Assembly: GCF_009192945.1 (NCBI RefSeq)
Contig: NZ_NSET01000047.1
Location: 43,613 to 107,612 of the forward strand
DNA: 64,000 bases
Reading direction: 5' to 3'
From: Xanthomonas maliensis
Lineage (GTDB): Bacteria; Pseudomonadota; Gammaproteobacteria; Xanthomonadales; Xanthomonadaceae
The notes below the pieces were generated by a model. The model was not told the DNA's origin. It searched no databases and saw only the letters and a list, made by a program, of their open reading frames with translations. Below are positions 56,336 through 64,000 of this stretch, one piece after another. Position 1 is the first letter of the stretch; each line of letters starts with the position of its first letter. Both the position numbers and the translations under genes were made by a program.

Positions 56336-58101
56336 AGCAGGACGCGCCGCATATCCGCCAACACCTGGCTGAGATAGGTGGTGAAGCGCGCGGCCAGTGC
56401 GCCGTCGATGACACGATGGTCGTAGCTCAGCGACAGCGGCAGCATCAGCTTGGGCGCGAACTCCTTGCCGTCCCACACCGGTTGCATCGCCGACTTGGAG
56501 ACGCCCAGGATCGCGACTTCCGGCGCATTGATGATCGGCGTGAACGCCGTACCACCGATGCCGCCGAGCGAGCTGATGGAGAAACAGCCGCCGCTCATGT
56601 CGGCCGGGCCCAGCTTGCCGTCGCGGGCTTTCTTGGCCAGCTCGCCGCTTTCCTGCGCGATCTGCAGCACGCCCTTCTTGTCGACGTCGCGGATCACCGG
56701 CACGACCAGGCCGTTGGGCGTATCGGCCGCAAAGCCGATGTGGAAATACTTCTTCAGGGTGAGGTTTTCGCCAGCGGCATCCAGCGAGGCGTTGAACTCG
56801 GGGAACTTCTTCAGTGCCGCGGCACTGGCCTTGATCAGGAATGCGAGCATGGTCAGCTTGATGCCGGCCTTCTCGTTTTCCTTGTTGAGCGCCACGCGCA
56901 GAGCTTCCAGGTCGGTGATGTCGGCCGACTCGAACTGGGTGACGTGCGGAATCATTGCCCAGTTGCGGGCCAGGTTGGCACCGGAGATCTTCTTGATGCG
57001 CGATAGCGGCTGGGTCTCGGTCTCGCCGAACTTGCTGAAGTCCACCTTCGGCCAGGCCAGCAGGTTCAAGCCATTGCCACCACCAGCCGGCGCGGTACCC
57101 GTCGCGGCAGAGGCGCCGCCACTGAGCGCGGCCTTGACGAAGCGCTGCACGTCTTCGCGGGTGATGCGGCCACCCTTTTCGCTGCCCTTGATCTGGTTCA
57201 GATCCACACCCAACTCGCGCGCGAACACGCGCACCACCGGGCTGGCATACGGCACCTTGGACGGCAGCACGCTGTCGGCGTCGAAGGTCACCGGCGGGCT
57301 GCTCGGGTTGCCCGCCGAGGGCTGACCCGCCTGCGCTGCCTGCGTGCCGGCGCCGGACCGCGCGCCCTGCACCTGGGCGATTTCACGCTGGGCCAGCTTG
57401 TCCGGCTCTGCCGGCACGGCGACCGGCTCGACCTTGCCCGCAGTCTCGGCGGTGTCGGTGGTGGGCTTGGCCGGCGACTGCGCTGCGCCGGCGCCGGCAT
57501 CGCTGGCGGCGATGATCGCCACCACGTCGCCCTGCGACAGGCCATCGCCGATCTTCACCTTCAATTCCTTGACCACGCCGGCCACCGACGACGGCACTTC
57601 CATCGTCGCCTTGTCCGATTCCAGCGTGACCAGGCTCTGGTCCTTGGCCACGGTATCGCCAACGGCCACCAGCACCTCGATGACCGGCACACCGCTGTAG
57701 TCGCCAATGTCCGGCACACGCGCTTCGACCAGGCCACCCTGCGCCCCACCTGCCGCGGTGGCAGGCTCGGCCTTGGCAGCCGGTGCCGGTGCCGCGGCAG
57801 GCGCCGGCTTGGCGGCCGCAGGTGCGGCGGCGGCCGGCTTGGCGGACTCGCCCCCCCCCTCGGCGACCTCGATCAAGGCCACCAGCGCGCCTTGCGACAA
57901 GCTGTCGCCGACCTTGACCTTGATCTCCTTGACCACACCGGCCACCGACGACGGCACTTCCATCGTCGCCTTGTCCGATTCCAGCGTGACCAGACTCTGG
58001 TCCTTGCTGACCGTATCGCCGACCGACACCAGCACCTCGATTACCGGGACGTCGCTGTAGTCACCGATATCGGGGACAAGTGCTTCCTTGATTTCGGCCA
58101 T
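56332..58101 (-). CDS. aceF: Pyruvate dehydrogenase E2 (dihydrolipoamide acetyltransferase) with two lipoyl domains
   Basis: 589 residues. It transfers acetyl groups to CoA and forms the core of the PDH complex. Two near-identical lipoyl domains (about 1-78 and 125-205, each with TLESDKATMEVPSSVAGVV, the Lys being lipoylated) are joined by Ala/Pro hinges. A peripheral-subunit-binding domain follows near 290-330 (SPVVRVFARELGVDLNQIKG), then the catalytic domain with SYDHRVIDGALAARF (catalytic His, Asp) and GCFSISSLGGIGGTAF. The first hinge codes part of its sequence with a run of nine C on the plus strand (57851-57859). No aceE lies upstream in the window. Confidence 0.95.
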   Translation of the reverse strand: MAEIKEALVPDIGDYSDVPVIEVLVSVGDTVSKDQSLVTLESDKATMEVPSSVAGVVKEIKVKVGDSLSQGALVALIEVAEGGGESAKPAAAAPAAAKPAPAAAPAPAAKAEPATAAGGAQGGLVEARVPDIGDYSGVPVIEVLVAVGDTVAKDQSLVTLESDKATMEVPSSVAGVVKELKVKIGDGLSQGDVVAIIAASDAGAGAAQSPAKPTTDTAETAGKVEPVAVPAEPDKLAQREIAQVQGARSGAGTQAAQAGQPSAGNPSSPPVTFDADSVLPSKVPYASPVVRVFARELGVDLNQIKGSEKGGRITREDVQRFVKAALSGGASAATGTAPAGGGNGLNLLAWPKVDFSKFGETETQPLSRIKKISGANLARNWAMIPHVTQFESADITDLEALRVALNKENEKAGIKLTMLAFLIKASAAALKKFPEFNASLDAAGENLTLKKYFHIGFAADTPNGLVVPVIRDVDKKGVLQIAQESGELAKKARDGKLGPADMSGGCFSISSLGGIGGTAFTPIINAPEVAILGVSKSAMQPVWDGKEFAPKLMLPLSLSYDHRVIDGALAARFTTYLSQVLADMRRVLL

Positions 58102-58227
58102 ACGGGAACTCCGGCAACAGAATGGGGAAACCCCTATTGTGGCCGGCCGGGGGCCGCAGCGCCAACCATTGGCGCGGAAAAAGTCGCGCCCGCCGCAGGA
58201 TGCAGCGTTCGCAGCGGGGCTCCCGCT

Positions 58228-58992
58228 CTAGTGCTCGGAACGTCGATTGACTTGCAACAGCTGCAATGGCGCGCCCGTCGGCAAACGATACGCCAGCGCA
58301 TTGTCCAAGGCGTCCAGCGCCTCCATCTGCGTGCACAGCTGCTGCGCGCGCGGCCGCAGTGCGCGCGCCTGCGGCTCGACCAGGCGTTCGATGCGCTGAT
58401 CCAATCCGTCGAGCGAGCGCAGCTGCGCATCGCTGCCGGTCATGGCCGCCTGGACCGTACTGGCGACCACATCGCCGATCAGCTGCGGCAGCGTGTCTGC
58501 CACCAGGTCGCCGATCTCGTCATCGATCTCCACCGGGGTCAGCTGCGGCCTGCTGAAGCTCTGCTGCAGGCGCAAGTCGACCTGGTCGCGCACGCGGGCC
58601 AGCTGTGTCCGGGTCGCCGCCGGGTCGCGGCTGAAGCCGACAGCCACTTCGCCGAGCGCATTGAGGGCGATATCGGCCGCCGCGCGTGCAACGTCCTGCG
58701 CCAGCGGCACGATCGCCCGGGTCCGCTGCTCGAACTCCGCCAGGCGATGGCGATCCTCTGCACTGAGGTCGACCCAGCGGTCGTCGACGAACAATGCTCC
58801 CTGGCGCATGACCAGGCGATGCGGCGTACCGCTGTCGCGGATCAGGATCAGGCTACGGTCGTTGAGCGTCAGGTCGTAGTCGCTGCTGACGTTGCAGTGC
58901 AGGTCGTCAGCGGCGGCCGCCTGGCCACTCCCGAACGCGGCACTGCTTACCGCCAGCCCCAGCACCAAGATCTTTGCGTGGATGCGTCCCAT
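58228..58992 (-). CDS. yggN: YggN/DUF2884-family periplasmic protein
   Basis: 254 residues with a signal peptide ending near GQAAAAD. DUF2884 marks: DLHCNVSSDYDLTLNDRSLILI and RLVMRQGALFVDDRWVDLSAEDRHRLAEFE, then ALNALGEVAVGFS. The helical C-terminal half (ALRPRAQQLCTQMEALDALDN) ends with an unstructured RRSEH. The family is of unknown function in proteobacterial periplasm. It is on the same strand as aceF but 126 bp upstream of it, with no evidence of a shared operon. Confidence 0.85.
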   Translation of the reverse strand: MGRIHAKILVLGLAVSSAAFGSGQAAAADDLHCNVSSDYDLTLNDRSLILIRDSGTPHRLVMRQGALFVDDRWVDLSAEDRHRLAEFEQRTRAIVPLAQDVARAAADIALNALGEVAVGFSRDPAATRTQLARVRDQVDLRLQQSFSRPQLTPVEIDDEIGDLVADTLPQLIGDVVASTVQAAMTGSDAQLRSLDGLDQRIERLVEPQARALRPRAQQLCTQMEALDALDNALAYRLPTGAPLQLLQVNRRSEH

Positions 58993-59119
58993 GGCTGCTT
59001 CCTCCGGATGTGTGCGGCTTCCATCATCTGCGTCGCCGCCACGGCGAGCCTGTGCTTAAGGCAGGGATGACTTCTGGCGGAGATAGTCTGCATCGCCGGC
59101 CACGCGCGGCACACGCGTC

Positions 59120-59671
59120 TTAATCGAGCGCGGCACGCAGCGGTTGCCAGGCCTCGATCAGCCGTGTCAGCGACCACGCGGCATTGGCCGGACTGGTCGA
59201 CGGCAGTGCCAGCAACGGCAGGTTCAGCAGCCCAGGCGACAGGCTGGGCTGCACCTGCCGCTTCCAGGCCTGCGCAGCGGCGGCACCATTGCAGATCACC
59301 GCACGCAAGTGCGGCAGCCCGGGCAAGACGGTCGCGAACGGATTGACTTCGATGCTGGCGGCGACGATCGCTGCATCCAGACTACCGACGCGCTCGCAGC
59401 GGGCGATCACATCCCACAGCCCGACGCCGCGATCGGCCAATGCCTGCATCCGGCTCGCGTACGGCGCCTGCGCGTCGATCTGCAGCACACCTTGCATCAC
59501 GGGCCAGAAGCGATTGCGTGGATGTGCATAGTAGGCATGCGCTAAAAGTGAGGCATCGCCAGGCATCGAGCCCAGCACCAACGCGCGGCATTCCACTGGC
59601 AAATGCGCGGGCAAGCCATTTCGTGGCGCAGATTTCGTCACGACAGCCGCATCTGCGTGAACGTCGCGCAC
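59120..59671 (-). CDS. DNA-deoxyinosine glycosylase (uracil-DNA glycosylase superfamily, family 6)
   Basis: 183 residues, with a GTG start at 59671; another GTG about 30 bases later is possible. Family features: LVLGSMPGDASLLAHAYYAHPRNRFWPVM near the N-terminus (the GSMPG motif plus Asn in PRNRFW) and LPSTSPANA near the C-terminus. This pattern fits the hypoxanthine-DNA glycosylase (HDG) branch that removes deaminated adenine. It is divergent from ompW, 149 bp apart. Activity on inosine versus uracil cannot be decided here. Confidence 0.87.
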   Translation of the reverse strand: MRDVHADAAVVTKSAPRNGLPAHLPVECRALVLGSMPGDASLLAHAYYAHPRNRFWPVMQGVLQIDAQAPYASRMQALADRGVGLWDVIARCERVGSLDAAIVAASIEVNPFATVLPGLPHLRAVICNGAAAAQAWKRQVQPSLSPGLLNLPLLALPSTSPANAAWSLTRLIEAWQPLRAALD

Positions 59672-59820
59672 TTCCGTCGTATTGCAACCACGGCCTTCTC
59701 GCGGAATTACCTGAACAAACGAAATCTTAGCGCCTTTCAGGTCGGCGGGGATTCAGATTTTCAGGAATAGCTTTGGCGCGGCCCACCCGATGGGTCCAAC
59801 AAGAAAACGAGGAGACCCTC

Positions 59821-60495
59821 ATGCGTACCATTTCCATCCTGAGCCTGGCTGCCGTATCCGCACTTGCGATTGCTCCGTCCGCGTTCGCGCAGGACGCCAC
59901 CTACACCAGCGACACCTCCTCCTCGATGAGCACCAGCGCCGACAGCGCCTCCGGCAAGCATTGGGCGGTGGTTGGCGGCGTGGCGCTGCTCAACCCCAAG
60001 AACAACCCGGCTCCGGGCCTGGACGTCGATGGCGGCCCGGCACCGACGCTGAGCGCCAGCTACTACATCAACGATAACTGGGCCCTGGAACTGTGGGGTG
60101 CAGCCGACAAGTTCAATCATCGCGTCACTGCCGACGGCGTCGGCAAGGTCGGCACGGTCGAGCAGCAGCCGATCGTCATCAGCGGCCAGTATCACTTCGG
60201 TCAGGCCGATAACGTGTTCCGTCCGTTCGTGGGCGTGGGCTACTACGAGTCGAACTTCAGCAACGAGAAGATCGACGCCGCCTCCACCACCGGCGACCAC
60301 GTCGGCCTGTCGACCGCCAAGGGCGTGATCGGCACCGTCGGCGTCGACATGAACATCAATTCGACCTGGTTCGCCCGTGCCGATGCGCGCTACATGCGTT
60401 CGCGTCCGGAACTGCGTGTCGGTGGCGCCGGTACCGGCAGCGATCTGGAACTGGATCCGTGGACCGTCGGCTTCGGCATCGGCGCACGCTTCTAA
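59821..60495 (+). CDS. ompW: OmpW-family outer membrane protein
   Basis: 224 residues from the ATG at 59821 behind GAGGAGA. The signal peptide is MRTISILSLAAVSALAIAPSAFA. A Ser/Thr/Asp-rich segment (about 24-45) precedes the eight-stranded barrel: WAVVGGVALLNPKNN, PAPTLSASYYINDNWALELW, FGQADNVFRPFVGVGYYESNFSN, and the C-terminal WTVGFGIGARF. OmpW proteins are small hydrophobic-channel porins induced by salt, iron or redox changes in other bacteria. The gene has its own strong terminator. Confidence 0.92.
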   Translation: MRTISILSLAAVSALAIAPSAFAQDATYTSDTSSSMSTSADSASGKHWAVVGGVALLNPKNNPAPGLDVDGGPAPTLSASYYINDNWALELWGAADKFNHRVTADGVGKVGTVEQQPIVISGQYHFGQADNVFRPFVGVGYYESNFSNEKIDAASTTGDHVGLSTAKGVIGTVGVDMNINSTWFARADARYMRSRPELRVGGAGTGSDLELDPWTVGFGIGARF

Positions 60496-60519
60496 GACCA
60501 ACGCGTGCGCTGCAAAGAG

Positions 60520-60548
60520 AACGGGCCTGATGGCCCGTTTTCTTTTTG
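60520..60548 (+). terminator. Intrinsic terminator after ompW
   Basis: AACGGGCC (60520-60527) pairs with GGCCCGTT (60532-60539), loop TGAT, then TTCTTTTT. Confidence 0.92.
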
Positions 60549-60591
60549 GCGCCAGGCTCAACGGCGCTAGGCCCGAGATGGCAGCCGGCGC

Positions 60592-61149
60592 TCAACGCCA
60601 ATACACACTGCCGTAGCGCTGCGCACGCCGCCAGCGCCACCACAGCAGGCCCGCATAGGCCAGCGCATACCCGAGTACCACACCGGCAGCGGCCAGCAGA
60701 CTGGCATGACTCAGCCAGCCCTCCGTCGGCCATGGCGCGTGATGCCAGACGCTGCGCCAGCCTTGCAAGAGGCCTGCCAGCACGCGCACCACCACCAGCA
60801 GCGCCAAAGACGCCACCAGCCATAGATTGGATCGGTAGAACAGGCCTTGTGCGGTGCGCTCGAAGCGGGTCAGATGCAGCCCCAGCACGCCAAGCGCCAA
60901 CCCGCATCCCCAGCCGATAGCGGCCTGGGTGAGCGCTCCTGGCCAAAAGGCGGCAGCGATCAAGGCGGAGACCGCGAACAGCACGCAGGACAGCGCTGCC
61001 GATGCCAATTGGATCAGCAGCCATCCAGCGCGCGCCTGTCGGCGGGAGGTGCCGACTCGGAAACGGTGCAGCAACGACAGTGGAAACAGCACCGCAAACA
61101 CCGCCAGCGCGATGATCACGGCCAGCGGAATGAGCAGCAGCAGCGGCAT
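60592..61149 (-). CDS. Integral membrane protein, possibly DUF1453/CcdC-like
   Basis: 185 residues with five predicted membrane helices (PLLLLIPLAVIIALAVFAVL; LLIQLASAALSCVLFAVSAL; GWGCGLALGVLGLHLTRFE; NLWLVASLALLVVVRVLAGL; LLAAAGVVLGYALAYAGLLW). The segment HLTRFERTAQGLFYRSNLWL resembles the loop of CcdC/DUF1453 membrane proteins. I am not certain of the family. It ends YGSVYWR. It is 13 bp downstream of metQ and may belong to the metNIQ transcript. Confidence 0.7.
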   Translation of the reverse strand: MPLLLLIPLAVIIALAVFAVLFPLSLLHRFRVGTSRRQARAGWLLIQLASAALSCVLFAVSALIAAAFWPGALTQAAIGWGCGLALGVLGLHLTRFERTAQGLFYRSNLWLVASLALLVVVRVLAGLLQGWRSVWHHAPWPTEGWLSHASLLAAAGVVLGYALAYAGLLWWRWRRAQRYGSVYWR

Positions 61150-61162
61150 CGACGCGACTGGC

Positions 61163-61969
61163 TCAGAACGCCGGCAAGACCGCGCCCTTGTACTTCTGCT
61201 CGATGAAGGCCTTCACTTCCGGGCTGGTCAATGCCTTGGCCAACTTCTGCACGCGCGGATCGTCCTTGTTGTCCGCACGCGCCACCAGGAAGTTCACATA
61301 CGGCGAATCCTTGCTCTCGATCGCCAGCGCATCGCGGGTCGGATTGAGCCCGGCATCGAGCGCGTAGTTGGTATTGATCAGCGCCAGGTCGACCTGGTCC
61401 AGCACGCGCGGCAACATCGCCGAATCCAGTTCGCGGAATTTCAGCTGCTTGGGGTTGTCGACGATGTCGCGTTGCGTCGACAGCGCGTTGCTGGCGTCCT
61501 TGAGTTTGATCACCCCGGCCTTGTCGAGCAGGATCAACGCGCGGCTGTTGTTGCTCGGATCGTTGGGGATGACGACATCGGCCCCGGTCGGCAGATCGGC
61601 CAAGGATTTGAAGCGGCGCGAATAGGCACCGAACGGCTCGATGTGCACGCCCACCACGGTCACCAGCTGACTCTTGCGGTCGCGGTTATACGCGTCCAGA
61701 TAGGGCTCGGTCTGGAAATAGTTGACGTCGATCTGCTTCTGCACGACTTGATCGTTGGGCTGCACGTAGTCGTTGAACACCCGCACGTCCAGGCGCAGCC
61801 CCTGCTTTTTCAGCATCGGCTCGACCACCTCGAGGATCTCGGCATGCGGTACCGCAGTGGCTGCCACGCTCAAGGTGTCGCCACCACCGCTGCCGCCGCT
61901 GCCGCCACCGCAGGAGGCCAGTGCCAGGGTGGCGACCAGCAGGAGGGTTCGAAACGCAACTGTGCTCAT
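61163..61969 (-). CDS. metQ: Methionine ABC transporter substrate-binding lipoprotein MetQ
   Basis: 268 residues. The lipobox LASC is at residues 17-20, followed by a Gly/Ser linker (GGGSGGSGGGD). It is a NlpA/MetQ solute-binding fold: TLSVAATAVPHAEILEVVEPML, DYVQPNDQVVQKQIDVNYFQTEPYL and ALINTNYALDAGL. It captures methionine in the periplasm for the MetIN transporter encoded upstream in the same unit. Length is normal. Confidence 0.95.
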   Translation of the reverse strand: MSTVAFRTLLLVATLALASCGGGSGGSGGGDTLSVAATAVPHAEILEVVEPMLKKQGLRLDVRVFNDYVQPNDQVVQKQIDVNYFQTEPYLDAYNRDRKSQLVTVVGVHIEPFGAYSRRFKSLADLPTGADVVIPNDPSNNSRALILLDKAGVIKLKDASNALSTQRDIVDNPKQLKFRELDSAMLPRVLDQVDLALINTNYALDAGLNPTRDALAIESKDSPYVNFLVARADNKDDPRVQKLAKALTSPEVKAFIEQKYKGAVLPAF

Positions 61970-62101
61970 GAACGCAGGATCCGGAAATGGGGGGAGAACG
62001 GCGCGGCCGCAGATGGCAAACCTAACAGACCGGCAGTCATGCAGCGATGTGGTGGGCGCGGCAGCGCGGCCGACAGCCGGACAGTCGACCGCCGCCGTCG
62101 G

Positions 62102-62800
62102 TCAGCGCCGGCTATAGCGCGCGACCAGGCGGTCGCCGAGCATCTGCAGCAGCTGCACCAGGATCAGCAAGGCCACCACGGTCACCAGTGCCACGTCCGA
62201 GTGCGAGCGTAGATAGCCCTCGCGGTAGGCGACATCGCCCAGGCCGCCGGAACCGATCGCACCGCCCATCGCGGTAAAGCCGATCAGCGCGATGGTGGTG
62301 ACGGTGGCACCGGCGATCAGCCCGGGGCGGGCTTCCGGCAGCAACACGCGCAGCACCAGCTGACCGATGGTGGCACCCATCGCCTGGCTGGCTTCGATGA
62401 TGCCGCGATCGACCTCGCGCAGCGCCGTCTCCACCAGACGCGCGTAGAACGGCGCGGCGCCGACGACCAACGGCAGGATCGCACCACGCACACCCAGCGA
62501 GGTCCCCATCACCATCAGCGTAAGCGGGATCATGGCGATCATCAGGATGATGAAGGGCACCGAGCGCAGCAGGTTGATCACCAGCGCCAGCACGCCGTAT
62601 AGCAGCGGCCGACGACGCAGTTGCGGCGCACCGCACAGAAACAGCGCCACGCCCAGCGGCAAGCCGATCAAAAGGGTCAGCGGCAAGGCGCCGGCGAGCA
62701 TCAGCAAGGTGTCCAGGGTCGCCTGGCCGATGTCGCCCCATTTGGCGGCATCGAGATTGCGGAAGAAGCCTTCTGCAGCGGCAAACAGCGGCAGGTTCAT
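62102..62800 (-). CDS. metI: Methionine ABC transporter permease MetI
   Basis: 232 residues with five membrane helices. The EAA coupling motif is [47 protein letters not shown] at the N-terminus and [20 protein letters not shown] are typical of MetI. Its start overlaps the metN stop by four bases, giving tight coupling. It works as a homodimer with two MetN subunits. Confidence 0.95.
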   Translation of the reverse strand: MNLPLFAAAEGFFRNLDAAKWGDIGQATLDTLLMLAGALPLTLLIGLPLGVALFLCGAPQLRRRPLLYGVLALVINLLRSVPFIILMIAMIPLTLMVMGTSLGVRGAILPLVVGAAPFYARLVETALREVDRGIIEASQAMGATIGQLVLRVLLPEARPGLIAGATVTTIALIGFTAMGGAIGSGGLGDVAYREGYLRSHSDVALVTVVALLILVQLLQMLGDRLVARYSRR

Positions 62801-63804
62801 GCGCGCAGATCCTCCACCTGCACACCGGCGGCCACGAAGCCGGCACGTGCGGCGTTTTGGTCGCCCCCGGTCAACGCCACGGTCAGTTGCCCGTAGGGAG
62901 TGTCCTTGATGCGGTCCACTCGGCCGGAGAGGATGTTGTAGTCCACTCCGGTCTCGCGCGCGATGCGGCCCAACAGCGGCTCATAGGTGGCGTCGCCGAC
63001 GAAGGTCAGGCGGACGATACGCCCGCCCACCGCGGCGAAGTCGCGGTGCAGCGCGGCCTCGTCGACGTGCTCGGCCTCGGAGACGAAGCGCCGGGTGGTG
63101 GGATGCTGCGGATGCAGGAACACCTCGGTGACCGGGCCGGTTTCCACCAGCCTGCCGGCATCCAGCACCGCCACGCGGTCGCAGACGCGCCGGATCACGT
63201 CCATCTCATGGGTGATCAGCACGATGGTCAGGCCCAGCTCGCGGTTGATCTGTGCCAGCAACTGCAGCACCGAGGCGGTGGTCTGCGGATCCAGCGCACT
63301 GGTGGCTTCGTCGCACAACAGGATCTGCGGCCGCGTCGCCAGGGCGCGGGCGATGCCCACCCGCTGCTTCTGGCCACCGGACAGCTGCGCTGGATATTTG
63401 CCCGCGTGCGCCTCCAGCCCGACCCGTGCCAACAACTCGTCCACGCGGGCATCGATCTCGGCACGCGGCGTGCCGGCCAGTTCCAGCGGAAAGGCCACGT
63501 TGCCGGCGACTGTGCGCGAGGACAACAGATTGAAGTGCTGGAAGATCATGCCAATGCGCCGCCGCAGTGCGCGCAGGCCCGCCGCGTCCAGCGCAGTGAT
63601 GTCCTCCTCGCCGATCAGCAGACGCCCGCCACTGGGTTCCTCCAGCCGGTTGATCAGCCGGATCAGGGTCGATTTGCCGGCGCCGGAATGGCCAATGATG
63701 CCGAACACCTCGCCCGGGCCGATCCGCAGGTCGAGCGGATGCAGCGCCACGACCTCGCGGCCGGCGACGGAGTATGACTTGTGCAGGCGCTGGAACTGGA
63801 TCAC
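62797..63804 (-). CDS. metN: Methionine ABC transporter ATP-binding protein MetN
   Basis: 335 residues. Walker A GHSGAGKS near residue 41, Q-loop [14 protein letters not shown], signature [15 protein letters not shown], Walker [17 protein letters not shown], switch His [10 protein letters not shown]-terminal NIL/regulatory domain (about 265-335, [27 protein letters not shown]) senses intracellular methionine and inhibits transport. It is the first gene of metN-metI-metQ. Confidence 0.95.
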   Translation of the reverse strand: MIQFQRLHKSYSVAGREVVALHPLDLRIGPGEVFGIIGHSGAGKSTLIRLINRLEEPSGGRLLIGEEDITALDAAGLRALRRRIGMIFQHFNLLSSRTVAGNVAFPLELAGTPRAEIDARVDELLARVGLEAHAGKYPAQLSGGQKQRVGIARALATRPQILLCDEATSALDPQTTASVLQLLAQINRELGLTIVLITHEMDVIRRVCDRVAVLDAGRLVETGPVTEVFLHPQHPTTRRFVSEAEHVDEAALHRDFAAVGGRIVRLTFVGDATYEPLLGRIARETGVDYNILSGRVDRIKDTPYGQLTVALTGGDQNAARAGFVAAGVQVEDLRA

Positions 63805-63876
63805 CGCGCATGACCAGATGGGGGGGCGTGAAGCCTACCAGTCAATGTTTACGGGCGTTATTCCATTCGGTTCTAA

Positions 63877-64000
63877 GAGCGGCTAACAAAACGTAGCGAG
63901 CAGCCGTCAGGTGGACGCGGACGGCGCGCAGGAACCGCAGTGTACGAGTGGTCCATGAGGATTCCGAGCACCGGCCGCGCCCGCCTGACGGCTGCGCAGT
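63877..64000. repeat. Partial palindromic element at the right edge (REP/MITE or insertion-sequence end)
   Basis: GCAGCCGTCAGG (63900-63911) and CCTGACGGCTGC (63984-63995) are exact reverse complements 72 bp apart. Just upstream, GAGCGGCTAACAAAACG (63878-63894) looks like a terminal repeat seen next to mobile sequences in xanthomonads, which is from memory. The other end lies beyond the window. No transposase reading frame is present in the visible part. Confidence 0.35.

Noticed and set aside
57851..57859. Frameshift in aceF at the C9 tract
   Set aside because: The frame is continuous through all E2 domains, so the gene is intact as given.

Overview
The window is GC-rich, gene-dense chromosomal DNA from a gammaproteobacterium of the Xanthomonadaceae, most likely Xanthomonas. 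The evidence is the protein families and their arrangement: a copL-copA-copB cluster, a lipoyl-domain-bearing dihydrolipoamide dehydrogenase beside aceF, a secreted chorismate mutase, pilU, and a complete atpIBEFHAGDC operon. I see no rRNA, tRNA, CRISPR array, prophage or intact insertion sequence. The assignment rests on recognition, not on a database search.

Layout, left to right. 1-1903 (minus): cystathionine beta-synthase and the start of a cystathionine gamma-synthase/lyase. 2097-3907 (minus): a YdcH-type small protein and an envelope pair (DUF4398 protein plus degenerate OmpA-like protein). 4006-5139: pilU. 5349-7068 (minus): maleylacetoacetate isomerase and fumarylacetoacetate hydrolase (tyrosine catabolism). 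7448-9962: rhlE, queD, phasin. 10088-13701: bioD, free-Met-sulfoxide reductase with a TfoX C-terminal-domain protein, gph, dinB. 14036-15759: fabA-fabB. 15950-19950 (minus): SH3-like exported protein, oligopeptidase A, cysteine synthase/desulfhydrase-like enzyme. 20084-23592: copLAB. 23895-26434: glyoxalase I and two uncharacterised proteins.

26529-44904 is the most interesting part. glmU and glmS lie on the minus strand behind the atp operon, as in the common atp-glmU-glmS order. They are separated by a 12.8-kb plus-strand operon (28565-41333). This encodes a membrane-fusion protein, one MacB-type ATPase, six FtsX/MacB-type permeases in three tandem A-B pairs, an NtrC-family response regulator and a histidine kinase with almost no periplasmic sensor. 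A sigma-54 promoter (28516-28532) and seven TGTCCGC-type half-sites (28399-28471) precede it. I propose a self-regulated, sigma-54-driven export or transporter-sensing system; its substrate is unknown.

44482-51922 (minus): the F-type ATP synthase operon, with unusual spacers carrying long inverted heptamer repeats and hairpins. 52035-53232: a candidate small RNA or leader terminator, a direct-repeat operator and an outer-membrane barrel gene. 53848-58101 (minus): aceF, a small exported-looking protein and lpd. 58228-60495: a YggN/DUF2884 protein, a UDG-family glycosylase and ompW. 60592-63804 (minus): a membrane protein and the metNIQ methionine transporter. The right edge carries one part of a palindromic element.
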